Assembly (NCBI GenBank): GCA_027886175.1
Contig: JAJNNQ010000009.1
Location: forward strand, 14,543,501-14,607,500
DNA length: 64,000 nucleotides
Reading direction: 5' to 3'
Source of the DNA: Phylloscopus collybita
Lineage: Eukaryota; Chordata; Aves; Passeriformes; Phylloscopidae
Within the stretch, counting starts at the first letter, position 1, and the number at the start of each line of letters is the position of its first letter. Below, one piece after another: positions 39,880 through 50,870 of the stretch. The notes below the pieces were generated by a model. It had not been told where the DNA came from. It ran no database searches and saw only the letters and a list, made by a program, of their open reading frames with translations. A program made the translations under genes and the position numbers.

Positions 39880-40180
39880 TCTGCTAAAAATTACATGTCA
39901 GACTATGCATTTGTCCTTGTTGAACAGTATTCTGTCTTTTCAAGGGTTATTTCTGCAATGTTAGGATCGTACTGAATCCCAGAACTATAAAGTATGCCTG
40001 CAGTCACTCCCACTGTGTAAGCAGGGTCTGTGTTCCATGCAGCTGCTAGTTTTCCTGTTGAATAACTTCCATCCGGATCTTTGTGGAATCCTATTCAGAT
40101 CATTCTTTTAAGTTGATAGTGAACTTCTTCTATCCATCTGTATGCTCATTTTCTGGCAGTTTCACCTAGTCATGAAAGAT
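39880..40180 (-). mobile_element. Ancient CR1-type LINE fragment, decayed
   Basis: TATGCATTTGTCCTTGTTGA, ACAGTATTCTGTC, TCTGCAATGTTAGGATCGTA, CTGAATCCCAGAACT and then a weaker part through TTGATAGTGAACTTC follow the complement of CR1 ('gcatttg.ccttgttgaacttcat... tcaatgttaggatc.tctgaatcc... ttgactgtgaacca'). It is minus strand, truncated at both ends and heavily mutated, so the ends are approximate. The better matching half is 39900-40000. Confidence 0.5.
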
Positions 40181-40908
40181 TTTGGAAATTTTCATGAAGT
40201 CAATATATATGACACTTTACAGAAGATCATTAAATATCTCAAAAGAATAGATGACATTTGATCATAACAAATGCTTGGTTGTTCTTATTTCCATGTTATA
40301 CTCTAGGTAGTCAAAATAAGGTGTTTGATTAATATTTTTTTCAGGAATTAAACTTAGGCTAATAAATAAATCATTGGTTTTGCCTTTAAAAGTTTCTGTC
40401 TCCATAAGGCCTTTTCTAAAGATAATTCTTAAAGTTAATGGACTTAACTTCTTAAGGTTAATGGACTCAAGACAGCCTGAGAGAATCCTGTTTTCTAGTG
40501 TGATTACATTTCTACCAGTCATGCTAAACTCTAGTCTGTTGTCCTTTATCTGCAAGTTGTCTGTGAGAACAGTCAACACAGTAAGGTAGTTAGTGTGGGA
40601 ATTGGGCATAGTCCAACCAGAGAATGATAGAGCTTCACAAAGGCTAATTTATTACAGCAGTCTTACACCTGGCTTATGGCTCTGGTATTCTTAGGCACTG
40701 GTACAAATAATCCTGACACAATAGAAGTATTCCCACAGCTGTCACAGGGAACTTTCATCTAACATTTGAAACCTACACTGTGAAAACCAAAGGCTGATGG
40801 CTTTCATCTAATTGTCTTTACCTTCAAAGTTAACATAATGCCAGTAGGCCTTTCCTCTGTTGAACAGTCGGGATACAATCATGTACGTCTCATCTTTAAC
40901 TGAAAACC
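40181..40908. other. Non-coding DNA up to the LTR
   Basis: Contains a small tandem duplication: CTTAAAGTTAATGGACTTA (40428-40446) and CTTAAGGTTAATGGACTCA (40451-40469), 17 of 19 identical, period 23. The overlapping plus and minus frames at 40262-40609 have no motifs. Confidence 0.5.
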
Positions 40909-41653
40909 TGTCTTGGATTATGGAACCAAAAATGTGTATTCTATTTCATTTGTTGAAAGCAGTTGGGGAGATGTTTTTCTTTATCTCTTGTAACTCTGAG
41001 GGGAGGGGGGCAGATGCCTTCTGATAATGGGCCAACTGTTAAAATCAGGTGGGGCAGTGTTTCTTATCTCTTTCCCCACCCGTCCTCCCTCCAGGGGTAT
41101 ATCTTCTGTTAATGGGCCATTAAGGCTCACCAATGACATGGCCCATTCCATCATCCCATTGTGAGATGTTCCATCCAGTTGAGGGGGAGCCAACCATTCC
41201 TACCTAGATAAAAACTGAGACACAGGAACACGAGGTATCTGGTTCCACCGTATTCCTGGAGGAAGACTGGACCCTTCTTGCCATCACTGGACCCTTTTCT
41301 CTCAGGATCATCTCTGCTCCAACAGAACCACATCTGCCACTGCAGGAGGACTTACTGTGGACTGTTTCCAGCACCCTGACCAACAGGGTGTCATGTTGTA
41401 GCTCTGACTCTGTCAGGGTTTCTAGGATTGTTGTTTATTTGTTTGCTTGTTTGTTTGTGTGGGTTTTTTTTACTACTACATTTGTATTGCTAATATTCCT
41501 AGTAAAGAACTGTTATTCCTGTTCCCAAATCTTTGCCTGAAAGCCCTTAGTTGCAAAATTATAGTAATTTGGAGGGGGTGAGGGGTTTACATTCTCCATT
41601 CCAAGGGAAACTCCAGCTTTCCCTGTCAGATACCTGTCTTTCCAAACCAAGAA
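40909..41653 (+). mobile_element. Solo LTR of an endogenous retrovirus (passerine type)
   Basis: The element opens with TGTCTTGG and closes with CCAAGAA, a degenerate copy of the expected inverted end CCAAGACA. The flanking bases are AAACC on both sides (40904-40908 and 41654-41658), so a 5-bp target-site duplication is likely (6 bp AAAACC is also possible). A TATA-like ATAAAAAC lies at 41208-41215. A possible poly(A) signal variant AGTAAA at 41501 comes after a GTTT-rich stretch at 41429-41458. The 3' part (GGAGGGGGTGAGGGGTTTAC, CATTCTCCATTCCAAGGG, CAGATACCTGTCTTTCC) matches an LTR type I remember as common in songbird genomes. No internal retroviral region adjoins it, so it is a solo LTR left by recombination. 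Class assignment (ERVL-like from the 5-bp duplication) is inference. Confidence 0.85.
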
Positions 41654-42029
41654 AAACCCTACTTTATGTTAGACTATTCTTCCCACTGAAAATGGTTAAG
41701 AGTTAGCTAATGAAGTACCATCCTTGCTGCTGCTCAATGATGGTAACATTAGTTGATCCACTGCCTTAATATTATCTGAAGTGCTCAGAGACTATAAATA
41801 GGGCAAGATGAACAAAAGCTAAGAAGAAAGAGTTTCTTAAATTTGACACTTCAATGATTGTTGTTTTAACTGAATCTTTCAGAAAGATTACTTTTGTCAG
41901 ATTTGTAGCACTGCAAAGTCACCTATTGGCTTGAATGGCTGGGTCTGACCATACCCCTTCACTTCTCCCCAAGGATGTTTAAGTCAGGTCACAATTATTT
42001 TTTTATTATAAAATGATACTTTTACATAC
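41654..42029. other. Non-coding DNA between the LTR and a CpG patch
   Basis: Apart from the likely target-site copy at 41654-41658, nothing was recognised. It is unique-looking and AT-rich. Confidence 0.5.
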
Positions 42030-42330
42030 GAACAATTGGGATGATCCTTGTTAAGCTATTGCATCTCAGCTGTTTATATTCACAGTGGCCAAAAAGCAAA
42101 GATTCACATATTCCTCTGCCATATCTCAAAACTCCTGGGAACATGGTAAGCCTTGGGGACGCAGTCAGTCTTTGCTCAATAAACAGTCCTTGAAATGGTT
42201 GGACACAATCACTGTTGGGCTCTATCAGCTGCTTATATCCCTTCTGTTGCCTGTTAAATCGTACACGAGCTGTGAGCAATTGACTGACTGACTGTGAGCA
42301 ATACTGACTCCCATCTAGATTTCTCACATT
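42030..42330. other. Possible unassigned LTR-like or other repeat remnant
   Basis: A GC-richer segment with several CpG (GGGGACGCAG, TCGTACACG), an AATAAA at 42179-42184 in the context CTTTGCTCAATAAACAGTCC that is common in retroviral R regions, and an internal duplication TGTGAGCAATTGACTGAC / TGTGAGCAATACTGAC. Frames of 68 and 101 codons on opposite strands overlap completely and have no domains. No clear TG...CA ends or target-site copies were found, so the nature is open. Confidence 0.25.
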
Positions 42331-42496
42331 AAAGGGACTCTTTACATTTCAAATGCATCAGCAAAGGATATTTTTTTCTTTGTATAGGGGCCAGAGAAAG
42401 AATCAAAGATACATCCACACTAGAGGTAAATGGTGATAACCTGGTTATTACCATTAAATGGTCTTCCCCTGATTTCACAGAGGGAAAAAGAGCAGT

Positions 42497-42500
<4 letters not shown>

Positions 42501-42554
<54 letters not shown>
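42501..42554. repeat. (AT)27 microsatellite
   Basis: Twenty-seven uninterrupted AT units between GTGCGC and CAGACAG. Long perfect AT dinucleotide arrays are usually polymorphic and can extrude cruciforms. The Tyr-Ile frame on the minus strand is an artefact. Confidence 0.97.
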
Positions 42555-42558
<4 letters not shown>

Positions 42559-43409
42559 CAGTTAAACTCTGGAAAACTCAGGTTGCTGTGTTTGTAATGC
42601 AAACACAAAAGAAACCTTCTGTTGATCACTGTGTGATGAACGTATAAAGCTCCAGCACTGCATTAGTTTGGCTCTTTATATACTCTGGCTGTGAGTAGAG
42701 TAGCCTCAGAGCCCTGGCGCTGCAGGAGTGAAGCTGCACCTGACTGGAGAAGATGCAGCAGATAAGAGAAGGTGCCCAAGAAAGGAATACTATATTTTCA
42801 TTTATCAATCCAAATTTATACACCAAATGCATTGAAAAAAATTGGAAACACGAACTCTCTTTTGGTGATATTTTATTTGATATTGAGACAGTAGTTATCT
42901 ATAGAAGATGCAGAACTGAAGTGTCTTCATGGGCATACTCGTTGGAAAAAAAAAAAACAGGTGGTCTTTCAAGGCAGCTGATGCTAGGTTAAGAGTTTTT
43001 CTCATCTCATAAGGTAAATGATTTATTCACCTGGTTATCTTAATGACACTTTCTTGAATACACTCAGGTTTGAATTTATGTTTGCTAAGTAGCATCCACT
43101 GCCACTACCCACAGAATTCCAGTTGAGGAATCAATACTATTTTATGGTGTTTCAGAAGACATACTTACAAAGATTAAGACACCATTTTTTTTTCAGAAAC
43201 ATTCCATTATTTTCACAATAGTCTTACAATCAATTCAAATTCCCCAATACTCCTCTCCGTTGTCATCTATGAGATCTTTCACATTTTTGCATATGTTTCC
43301 TATGTGAAGAACATGAAGAAACCATCTTACACAATTCAGAGAGAAAAGTTTGATTTTTAGAATGGGAAGATAATAAGTAATTAATATACATAATATATGC
43401 AAAAGAATA

Positions 43410-43449
43410 TAGTTTCTTTATTTGTAAAGAAACTAAATCAAGATTTAGT
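43410..43449. repeat. Two overlapping small hairpins
   Basis: TAGTTTCTTTA (43410-43420) pairs perfectly with TAAAGAAACTA (43425-43435) around TTTG. ACTAAATC (43432-43439) pairs with GATTTAGT (43442-43449) around AA. The shared ACTA means only one can form fully at a time. The arms are short and AT-rich; no function is claimed. Confidence 0.7.
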
Positions 43450-45159
43450 TCTGTGTATTCTATGGATTTGCTATGACTTTATAGAAACGCTACTGAAGCT
43501 AAAATTGAAGTCAGAGTTTTATTCACATGAAACATATCCAGATTAAAAACTTGGTTTATACCAAATTTCTTATAAGAATTTGCTTCTTTATTTTTCTCTA
43601 CAATTCAAATAATTTAATGATTCACTTAGTCTAATTAGTTATTTACAAAAATCTGAAGGTGTTTTTTCAGCTGTTTACTCAGTCATCCTATCCTGTCATT
43701 TTGTGATTAATTCATTCACTTACTCTTCTTTGAAAAATTAGGATGTCTAATCAAAATGTTCCTCATCTATTTTCTAGTTTGTTAAATTTTTTCGTCAGTC
43801 TCCACATCTTGCAAGGCAAGAAATTGTTTCCATCACTAAAGCAAAACACAGAACATACTTTTGAAAGAAGAAAATATAAAACCGACTTAGTTAAAAAAAT
43901 AGTACAACTAACTGATCAACAGACTGACATCTGGTTTTAATCTTTACACATCCATCACCTACATTTGCAAATCAGTTAAGAACCTCACAAATAGCAACTT
44001 CCTCACATAGTGAGGAAGAACTTTTGCATTTGATAAATCATAAATAATACTCTAGGAGTCCATCTTGTTTTAATTGTGTAGGCTATATATATTCATAAAC
44101 ACCCAAATTCACACACACATGTAAAAACATGTAACAAAGGAAAGCAATCTTTAATTGGGTTATGAGTAACAGAATTTACACACCATTTACTAATTGTGTG
44201 TATTACAGAAGTGTGTTCATACTGCTGCAGTGTAGTCCTTGCCAGTGATTCCAGCAGAGTCCCACTAACCTAAGAGCTTACTAATTTGTGATTGTATAGC
44301 TACAGAAAAAGACAGTAGCTCTGATTTGAAAATTACCATTTGTTGTAATTAGACAGTAATGCAGTCTAATTGCTTTGGATATTTTGTACATGTTGTGAAA
44401 AAAAAAAAGGTAGATGATTATTACACTTGATTAAGCTTGAAAAAAAGAATATTTACACAAAAAGAGAATCATAGCTGGCTAATACTTAAAAAAAGGTTTG
44501 CTTTACTGTTCCAACAGACAGTTGATTTGCAGTGAGAGTTCTGCTGCTATTCCAGTTTCATTTCTGTGTTTGATTTTCCAGTAAAACGGAAGGTAACAGA
44601 ACTGAATATAATTTCACCAATATAGACATATATTAGTTTTGAACTTTACCTGTCAACATATTTGGGTTTTTTTCTTGGACCACCAGAACCTTGTCTGCAC
44701 ATTTTTGGGGGTGTTATTGATGTTAGATATTACCAAAAGTGGAAGGTTTGGAAGAACCAGCTTCTTAGTGATAGCAGCCTGATTCATAGAATAATCCACT
44801 CTTCAGTTTTCATCTTGTGCATGCACACAATTTTTCCACCTACCTGTAATCCTCACAAAGGAGCTGCAGCATCAAGGAGGACACAGTATTTGAATTTGTC
44901 TGGTTTTCCATTTCCATCAAGAAATGTAGATGCCTTCAAAGGTATAAACATTTAATTGGGCTTATACTGAAAAACCGGAAAAGCAAAATGTTATACATAC
45001 AAATATTTTTCAGAGTAGACAACATTTGATACCTAATTTTTCTGTCTTTAGAGGTATGCTGAAGTATATAAACAAAGCTGTGAGCAAAAGTAAACCGTTA
45101 TTAGAAGAAAACATGTGAAAAAGTAGTTTCAGAGCATGACTAGGTTCAGTAGCATGAGT

Positions 45160-45182
45160 AGCAGTCCTTTTTGAGGACTGCT
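45160..45182. repeat. Small perfect hairpin followed by T-poor DNA
   Basis: AGCAGTCCT pairs with AGGACTGCT around TTTTG: a 9-bp perfect stem with a 5-nt loop. It is isolated and its function is unknown. Confidence 0.75.
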
Positions 45183-45894
45183 TAGTTTACTGGGAAACCT
45201 GCATAGCAGGGTTAAAGCAATGAGAGTCATATACACTTGTATATCATTCTTGCAAACAGGCCAACAGACATTAAAAGCCAGTTCAGATCAGATATGATTG
45301 GTTAGGTAACTTGTGGAAAACATGTACATCATTTACCTTTGATATTTACACTTTAGAATAAATAAAGGATTCTGGCTAGTGTACCTTCAGCAAATTATGT
45401 CCAACTCTCAGATTTCAAGCATCACTCTAATGTCCAAGAATAATTATTTTGCTCAACATGTCACCCCTTCCTGCAGTGGGTGAGTTCTGCCTTCAGTGCT
45501 GTTTTGTACACTGTAAAGATGTTACAGCTGGGATGTTAGACCTTCACCTTGCATCTAATGTGGAAATAAATAGTCAAGTTTCATTATTTATTTAAATAGA
45601 AAGTTATTATTGTCAGTGACTGTGTCTCTTCCTGGAAATCTATATAATCCACCAGCAATTCTTAAGACAAAACCCTCAGGTTTTTGTCACTTAAAAATTA
45701 AAAAATCAACCCCCAAACCCTTTACACATTTATTTTTTTCAACTATAACTAGTAATATCTGTGGGTGTATAAGACCTGTAAATCAACATTCTGATGTAGC
45801 ATGGTTGAGTGTTTTCCTGCCTTTTCTGAAATAAAAGTGATATAATTTAAAGTGTCACTGTCAATCCACATTAAGCTGCTCGGCACCCTTTCCA

Positions 45895-46145
45895 TTCTTA
45901 ACTACAGTAGAACAGACCAAAAGTCCATTGGTCTGGCACCTTGCCACTATGAACAACCCCTAACAATGGCTTCAAAGGATGGTGTGAAATCCTCAGAGTG
46001 AACCTTGTTCCATAGACTGTTTCATGAAGGGGATGAGAAGACAGAAATTGTGTTTCAGTCCATGTGGCAACTATTTTATCTCTTAAATCTCCCTGTTAAA
46101 GCTATTCTGACTTTAAAAGTCTTCTGATTTAATATACTTATCTTT
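45895..46145. mobile_element. Ancient sauropsid CR1-family 3' remnant
   Basis: AGAACAGACCAAAAGTCCAT, TGGTCTGGCACCTTGCC, AACAATGGCTTCAAAGGATG and GTGTGAAATCC follow the pattern of an old CR1-derived repeat common in turtles, crocodilians and birds ('ggtcagaccaaaggtccatctagtc..agtatcctg... gacagtggcca... cttcagaggaaggtg.aagaa'). The weaker tail through TTTATCTCTTAAATCTCCC also fits the order. The match is from memory and strongly diverged; orientation is not certain. Confidence 0.6.
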
Positions 46146-49100
46146 ATCTACACATGTAAAATTACCATCTAGACAATACTTAAAAAGTGTCATTATAGGA
46201 GAGCACCTTCACACTCTAGCAAATGCAGCACCCAGACAGAATTACTACTGGGTCTTGTTTTACTTATTTCATAGAGGGTAATTCAAGGATTTCAGATAGT
46301 TCCTGAAAATGACATTTCTGACAAACAGCATGGAATATTTCATTATAAAGTACACTCAGACCATCACAAACTCAGCAATCACTCCAAGACAGCCAGCATT
46401 TATTGCTTTCCACCTTTACATTTTGCAAAGGCACACCAGAGGGTTAAAAACAAAATTTAAAAAAAATTAAATTGCTTTTGAGCTAAGCACTTGTATGCCA
46501 AGTCTCAGCATGGAAGGAATTTTAGCTGCTGAGCAACCTCATACAATAGTGCTTTAGAATAGAAATGCCAAAGAACAGACCCTTAACTACAGTATTGTAG
46601 CTCTGGTATGGGTGCCACTGTGATGAAAGTACTCTGATATAAAAGTGTCTGCCATGAAAATAAAGACAGAGAGACGGCTTTGTAGGTGGAACTTGGGCTC
46701 TTTTATGTAAAGACTGACCCAGGCAGTCAGAAGGGGAGAGTAAGAGGGCAAGGACCACATTATGTGGGCACGTAGCTGCCTGAGTAGAGAGTCAGGGAAA
46801 GAGTGTTGTGCGAAAAGGGAATTATTCTAGCATCATTTCCCACACCTGTGGTAACATTAATGATTTTTCACAGTTTTTCTCTTTGCTTGTTTTATATTGT
46901 TCTGGGGTTAGGTTGTAGAGATTTTTTTGCCTAATTTCAGAATAAGGTTATCTGAATCATTTTAAAACCTCTCAGGCTTCATGCAAAATTTTCATTGTAG
47001 TAGTTTTAGAAATAATATAGGCCTTAGCCTAGTAAAATATGACTGAAAAGCATGATTTTTGTCCTTGAGCAGTACAGATGATGTCACATCAGCCTCATGA
47101 ATATATGTAGAATTACCTACTTAAAAAAACTTATGTGGAAATACTTGTGGCTCTCATGGAAAAGGGAGGTTTTAAGAAGATTACAGACCTAATGAAGAGA
47201 AACTTCAGATGTTAGATAAAACAGTGACTTTAAAGAGAAAGACATTAGGATTAGCTGAACCACTTACACTTATTTTAAAATATTTTTTAGATGACATCTG
47301 TTTAGTTAAAAAGCACAGCTTTAAAGGGAAAGAAACAGCAACCACTAAAGTTCTGCTCTGTTCTATTTAGCAAAGTAATTATGGTGACATATGAATTATT
47401 AATGAATATTTCAAACTTATGTATTATGACTTTCATACAAAACTTTTTCTTTTTTAAAACCTCATATAAGATAAACTAACTATATTAGCAAAGTAGTAAT
47501 GATATTCCTTGCAAAACCTCTGTTGAGATACTGGGAAAAAAAGAAATTGGGTTATTCAGATCTTCTGGGTTTCTATTCTTTTTAAGGGGAAAGAGAAAGA
47601 AAATTCTTGCTAAGATTTGAAGAACTTTAAAAAAGGAAATTCATACCAACTGCTGAATATTTCTTTTTTGTTGTTTTTGCCAGTTTTGTCACTCAGTGCA
47701 AGCCAATTTCCTATGAATTCAGAAAATTATTTGTGTCTATGTGTGCTGTATTGCCAAAGAACAATGAACCTATAAAACATCATCTGTGATTATTTATGAA
47801 TACATGAATGTACTTCACTTTTATGGGGCTTGGTACAGTATGGCTTTGAAATAGAAGGCTCATGCCTGAATTAATGCAAATAAATAAGAATTTGTGCAAT
47901 TACACTGATTGTTGATACTTCTTCTTTAGCAACACCTGGAATTATATGAAGATTTTGCTAGTCTTGTGTAAGAACTAGAAGCTAATATTTTAGGCAAGAA
48001 GTTATTTAATCCATATAGGCTAAAGGCTAGACAATATTTTATCTTTGACAACTTTTTTCCTCTCCCAGTTTTTTCTTGCAAAAGATTATATTATCTGATT
48101 TCATATTCATTTCCTGATACTCTTTTAGAACCAGAAGATATTTAGGTTCATCTAGAGCATCAATATCTGAACCAGCAGTATGTCTTCCAGCAGGAAATGT
48201 CTATACATTAACCACTTTAATTTTCACTGGGTGGAGTCTGTATTTTGCCACTTGAGGGCATCCTGTCATAATGTTCCATTATGAAGACTCACAACTAAAT
48301 TTTCACAAAAATAATGGATTTCTGTCAAAACAGTGGCATTTTTCAAAAGTGCTGATCAAGCATTTGAAATGATAATTTGCCACACTAAATCGACATTTCC
48401 ATGACCATAGATCAAAGTGGGTTGTATTTCAGGAAATGCTAAGTCAACAAAGAAGGATAAGTGCCACAGATGCAAGAAGAAGAATTTTCCTGGCAAGCAC
48501 TGATGTAGACTTCACAGATGTGTAGAAGCTTTGACAAAATTCAGTTACAAAAGTTAGACAATTGTACCCATGCTTGCATTACAATTAAAGAAGTGGATTT
48601 ACTTCTTTATTATTGATAAATCATGTATATTTTAGCTTTAGTGAGAATGATGGCAAGGGTTTCAAACTAGAAAAAACAGCAGGCTGAGATAATGCAATAA
48701 GAGAAACAACTTGAATTATGTGACTTATCCTGTACTTTTGTAAGTGTGAAAATTGCACGTAAATGCCAGCTCTCAGATGCTTGAAGATGTAACCATGTTT
48801 TGAGCAAAATCTACAGTGGCTATCACATCTATTGTTCTATTAATTGGTGATATTATAATTGTATCACTGTGCAGATTTATATAAAAAGCATCACAGTAAA
48901 TTTTTTACTCTTTTCTTTCTTCAATTTTTGGTCACTTACCTATATAAAAGAATCCATTTTAACATACAAGGCGATTTACAAAACTTTCAGTTCTTTATAC
49001 CTTTATTATATTTGACTTTGATGCTCTCATACCATATTTACTTTGTGCTGGGCTAGAAACTTTGAAACTTAGGGTCACACAAGTTGTGGTCACCAGGGGT

Positions 49101-49585
49101 AACAGATCCTAGTCATGAATTTACTGGCTTTGGTGGTAAAGCAATGGAACATGCCACATTTATTTTTTCTCTCTGCAACAGCTTCCTCCATACTGAATAA
49201 GGTGCACTGATTATGAGCTGTGTCAATGTAAGATTTCCTCTTTCCATACTTGGCTCTCAGTCAGCCTTTTTTCTCTTCCACCTTATAACTTTTCTCCACC
49301 TAGTTCAGAAACCACATGCTGTCCCTTTATTAACCTGCCATTTAATCAGCCCTTCTCACTAAGCCCATAAACACAACCCTCACAATAAAACTTTATGTGC
49401 AAGAAATGTGCTTCTATTTAACAGCTAGTTTAACCTCTCCAGATTTTCGTTTTTCTTTTCCCCTTCAAACAATACTCACATGGGGAAAAAGACTCATTCA
49501 CACTCTTTTCCACATGTTCCTTTCATTTCTAATCACAGTGCTCAACTGACTGAAGTCCTCCCAAGGAGGATCTCAGACTGGTGTT
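46146..49585. other. AT-rich non-coding DNA, nothing recognised
   Basis: No supported gene or repeat family. The segment at 46650-46850 is GC-richer with a few CpG but matches nothing I know. A pyrimidine-rich stretch occupies about 49220-49560. Confidence 0.5.
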
Positions 49586-49885
49586 TTATTCTGTATCCTT
49601 CAAACCACCCAACTTCTTCCCAGTCCCCCCATTAAAACCCTGATCCACAACTTTAGATTGGTTGCTCTCTTTTGCTGTGGTCTGTTCCATATTTCTTCTG
49701 TTCCTATAGAAAAAGGATTTGGGAGAGCTGCCACCTTCAGCTTTCCATGTAAGTGAAGCCACCACAGTATTGCCACTGCAGGTGTGAGGATGAGCCATTG
49801 TCATGCTCCCATTTTCATACATATATGAATGTCTCTGACCTCCACACTCTGTTGGGTTGCAGAAGTGGTCTTTCAGCTCCACCAC
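49586..49885 (-). other. 99-codon open frame with protein-like composition, unassigned
   Basis: The product is hydrophilic with three Cys, a Met/His-rich middle (near residues 20-35) and a Gly/Lys-rich C-terminus; no domain is recognised. The DNA is less AT-rich than its neighbours. On the minus strand an AATAAA overlaps the stop (CAGAATAAAACACC), which would fit a 3' end of a transcript or a decayed retrocopy. Upstream of the ATG the frame meets stops, and no acceptor was convincingly identified. Chance is also possible. Confidence 0.15.
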
Positions 49886-50702
49886 CCTACTGCATCATGT
49901 CACTGGCCAACTTTGTCTTGTTGTGAACATCTCACTTGTCTTCACTGTGGAGGAGAGGGTGCAGAAGAAGTTATGGGGTTTCAAGTTGACACCTATTATT
50001 TAGATTAGGCCTTACAGTCCATTTTTTTGGGCTCTTGTCCCATGAGGTCATCCACAAAGTCTAGCTCTTTCTTAAGACAAACACATGCCCAAAGAGGCAT
50101 TTTCTAGTGAATTCTTGCTCTTTTAAAAATAATATCTTTAAAATTTCATTTTAGCACTGCTCATACAAAAGCAAGTTAACACATTAATTCAGCAGGGACA
50201 GCAGCCACAGTAGTGTCACCAGCAGGGGAAGAAGATTGTAGAATCACCTCAGCAAAGCCTCTCATCTTCTTTTCATCGCTCTTCCCCAGGCATCTCTCAC
50301 TGCTTACCATTGGAGAGATGAATATTTAGAATGATACAGTTACTTTCTATAAAGCAAAGATATGAAAAAAACCCAAAAACTATGCAGACATAACTATCCT
50401 AATGAGCTAAGAGAAAAATAAATATCACTTTATCTGTTTCAAAACTTCCTAGCAACAGCTATCCATGAGAATGCTGGGTGAGGAAAAGGGATTTCTCTTT
50501 TTCGATGCATTTTATCATCATGCACACAGACAGGGCTTTAACACTGATTTCTTGATTCACAGTGTTCTGTCTGACTCTTGTAGTGGTAGGCTTATCAACA
50601 TCTCACAACAACCCTAAATCTATGCAGAAAAATATGTATTTTATGTTGAGCATCCTACTAATTACAGAAGGGGAGAAAACCCCATATTATTCAATGATAT
50701 TG
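49886..50702. other. Non-coding DNA, nothing recognised
   Basis: Unique-looking sequence without a supported feature. Confidence 0.5.
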
Positions 50703-50720
50703 CAATAACCTAGGTTATTG
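50703..50720. repeat. Perfect 18-bp palindrome
   Basis: CAATAACCTAGGTTATTG equals its own reverse complement with no spacer. It is longer than expected for an isolated chance palindrome but has no assigned function. A dimeric binding site is one possibility. Confidence 0.85.
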
Positions 50721-50818
50721 TAGGCTTCCTGTTGCTTTCTTAGGTTCAGAACTCTGTGATTGCACTGACTCAAGTACATCTTGCCCAAGTACATCTGAAT
50801 AGTAAGAAATCCTGAGAA

Positions 50819-50870
50819 TAAAGATATAAATATATAAATATATAAATAAATAAGTACCTAAATATATAAT
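50819..50870. repeat. (ATAA/ATATAA)n simple repeat
   Basis: ATATAAAT units pass into ATAAATAAATAAG and then decay. A degenerate AT-only microsatellite. Confidence 0.85.

Larger units (their letters stand above)
42555..45894. other. AT-rich non-coding DNA with small hairpins
   Basis: No gene or named transposon was recognised. A TATA-like TTTATATACTC with nearby GC-richer sequence lies at about 42670-42740, but nothing downstream supports a promoter. Two small inverted repeats (43410-43449 and 45160-45182) are listed separately. Confidence 0.5.

Noticed and set aside
42660..42745. Possible promoter (TTTATATACTC with GC-richer sequence after it)
   Set aside because: No downstream exon, initiator context or CpG island supports a promoter; TATA-like strings are common in this AT-rich DNA.
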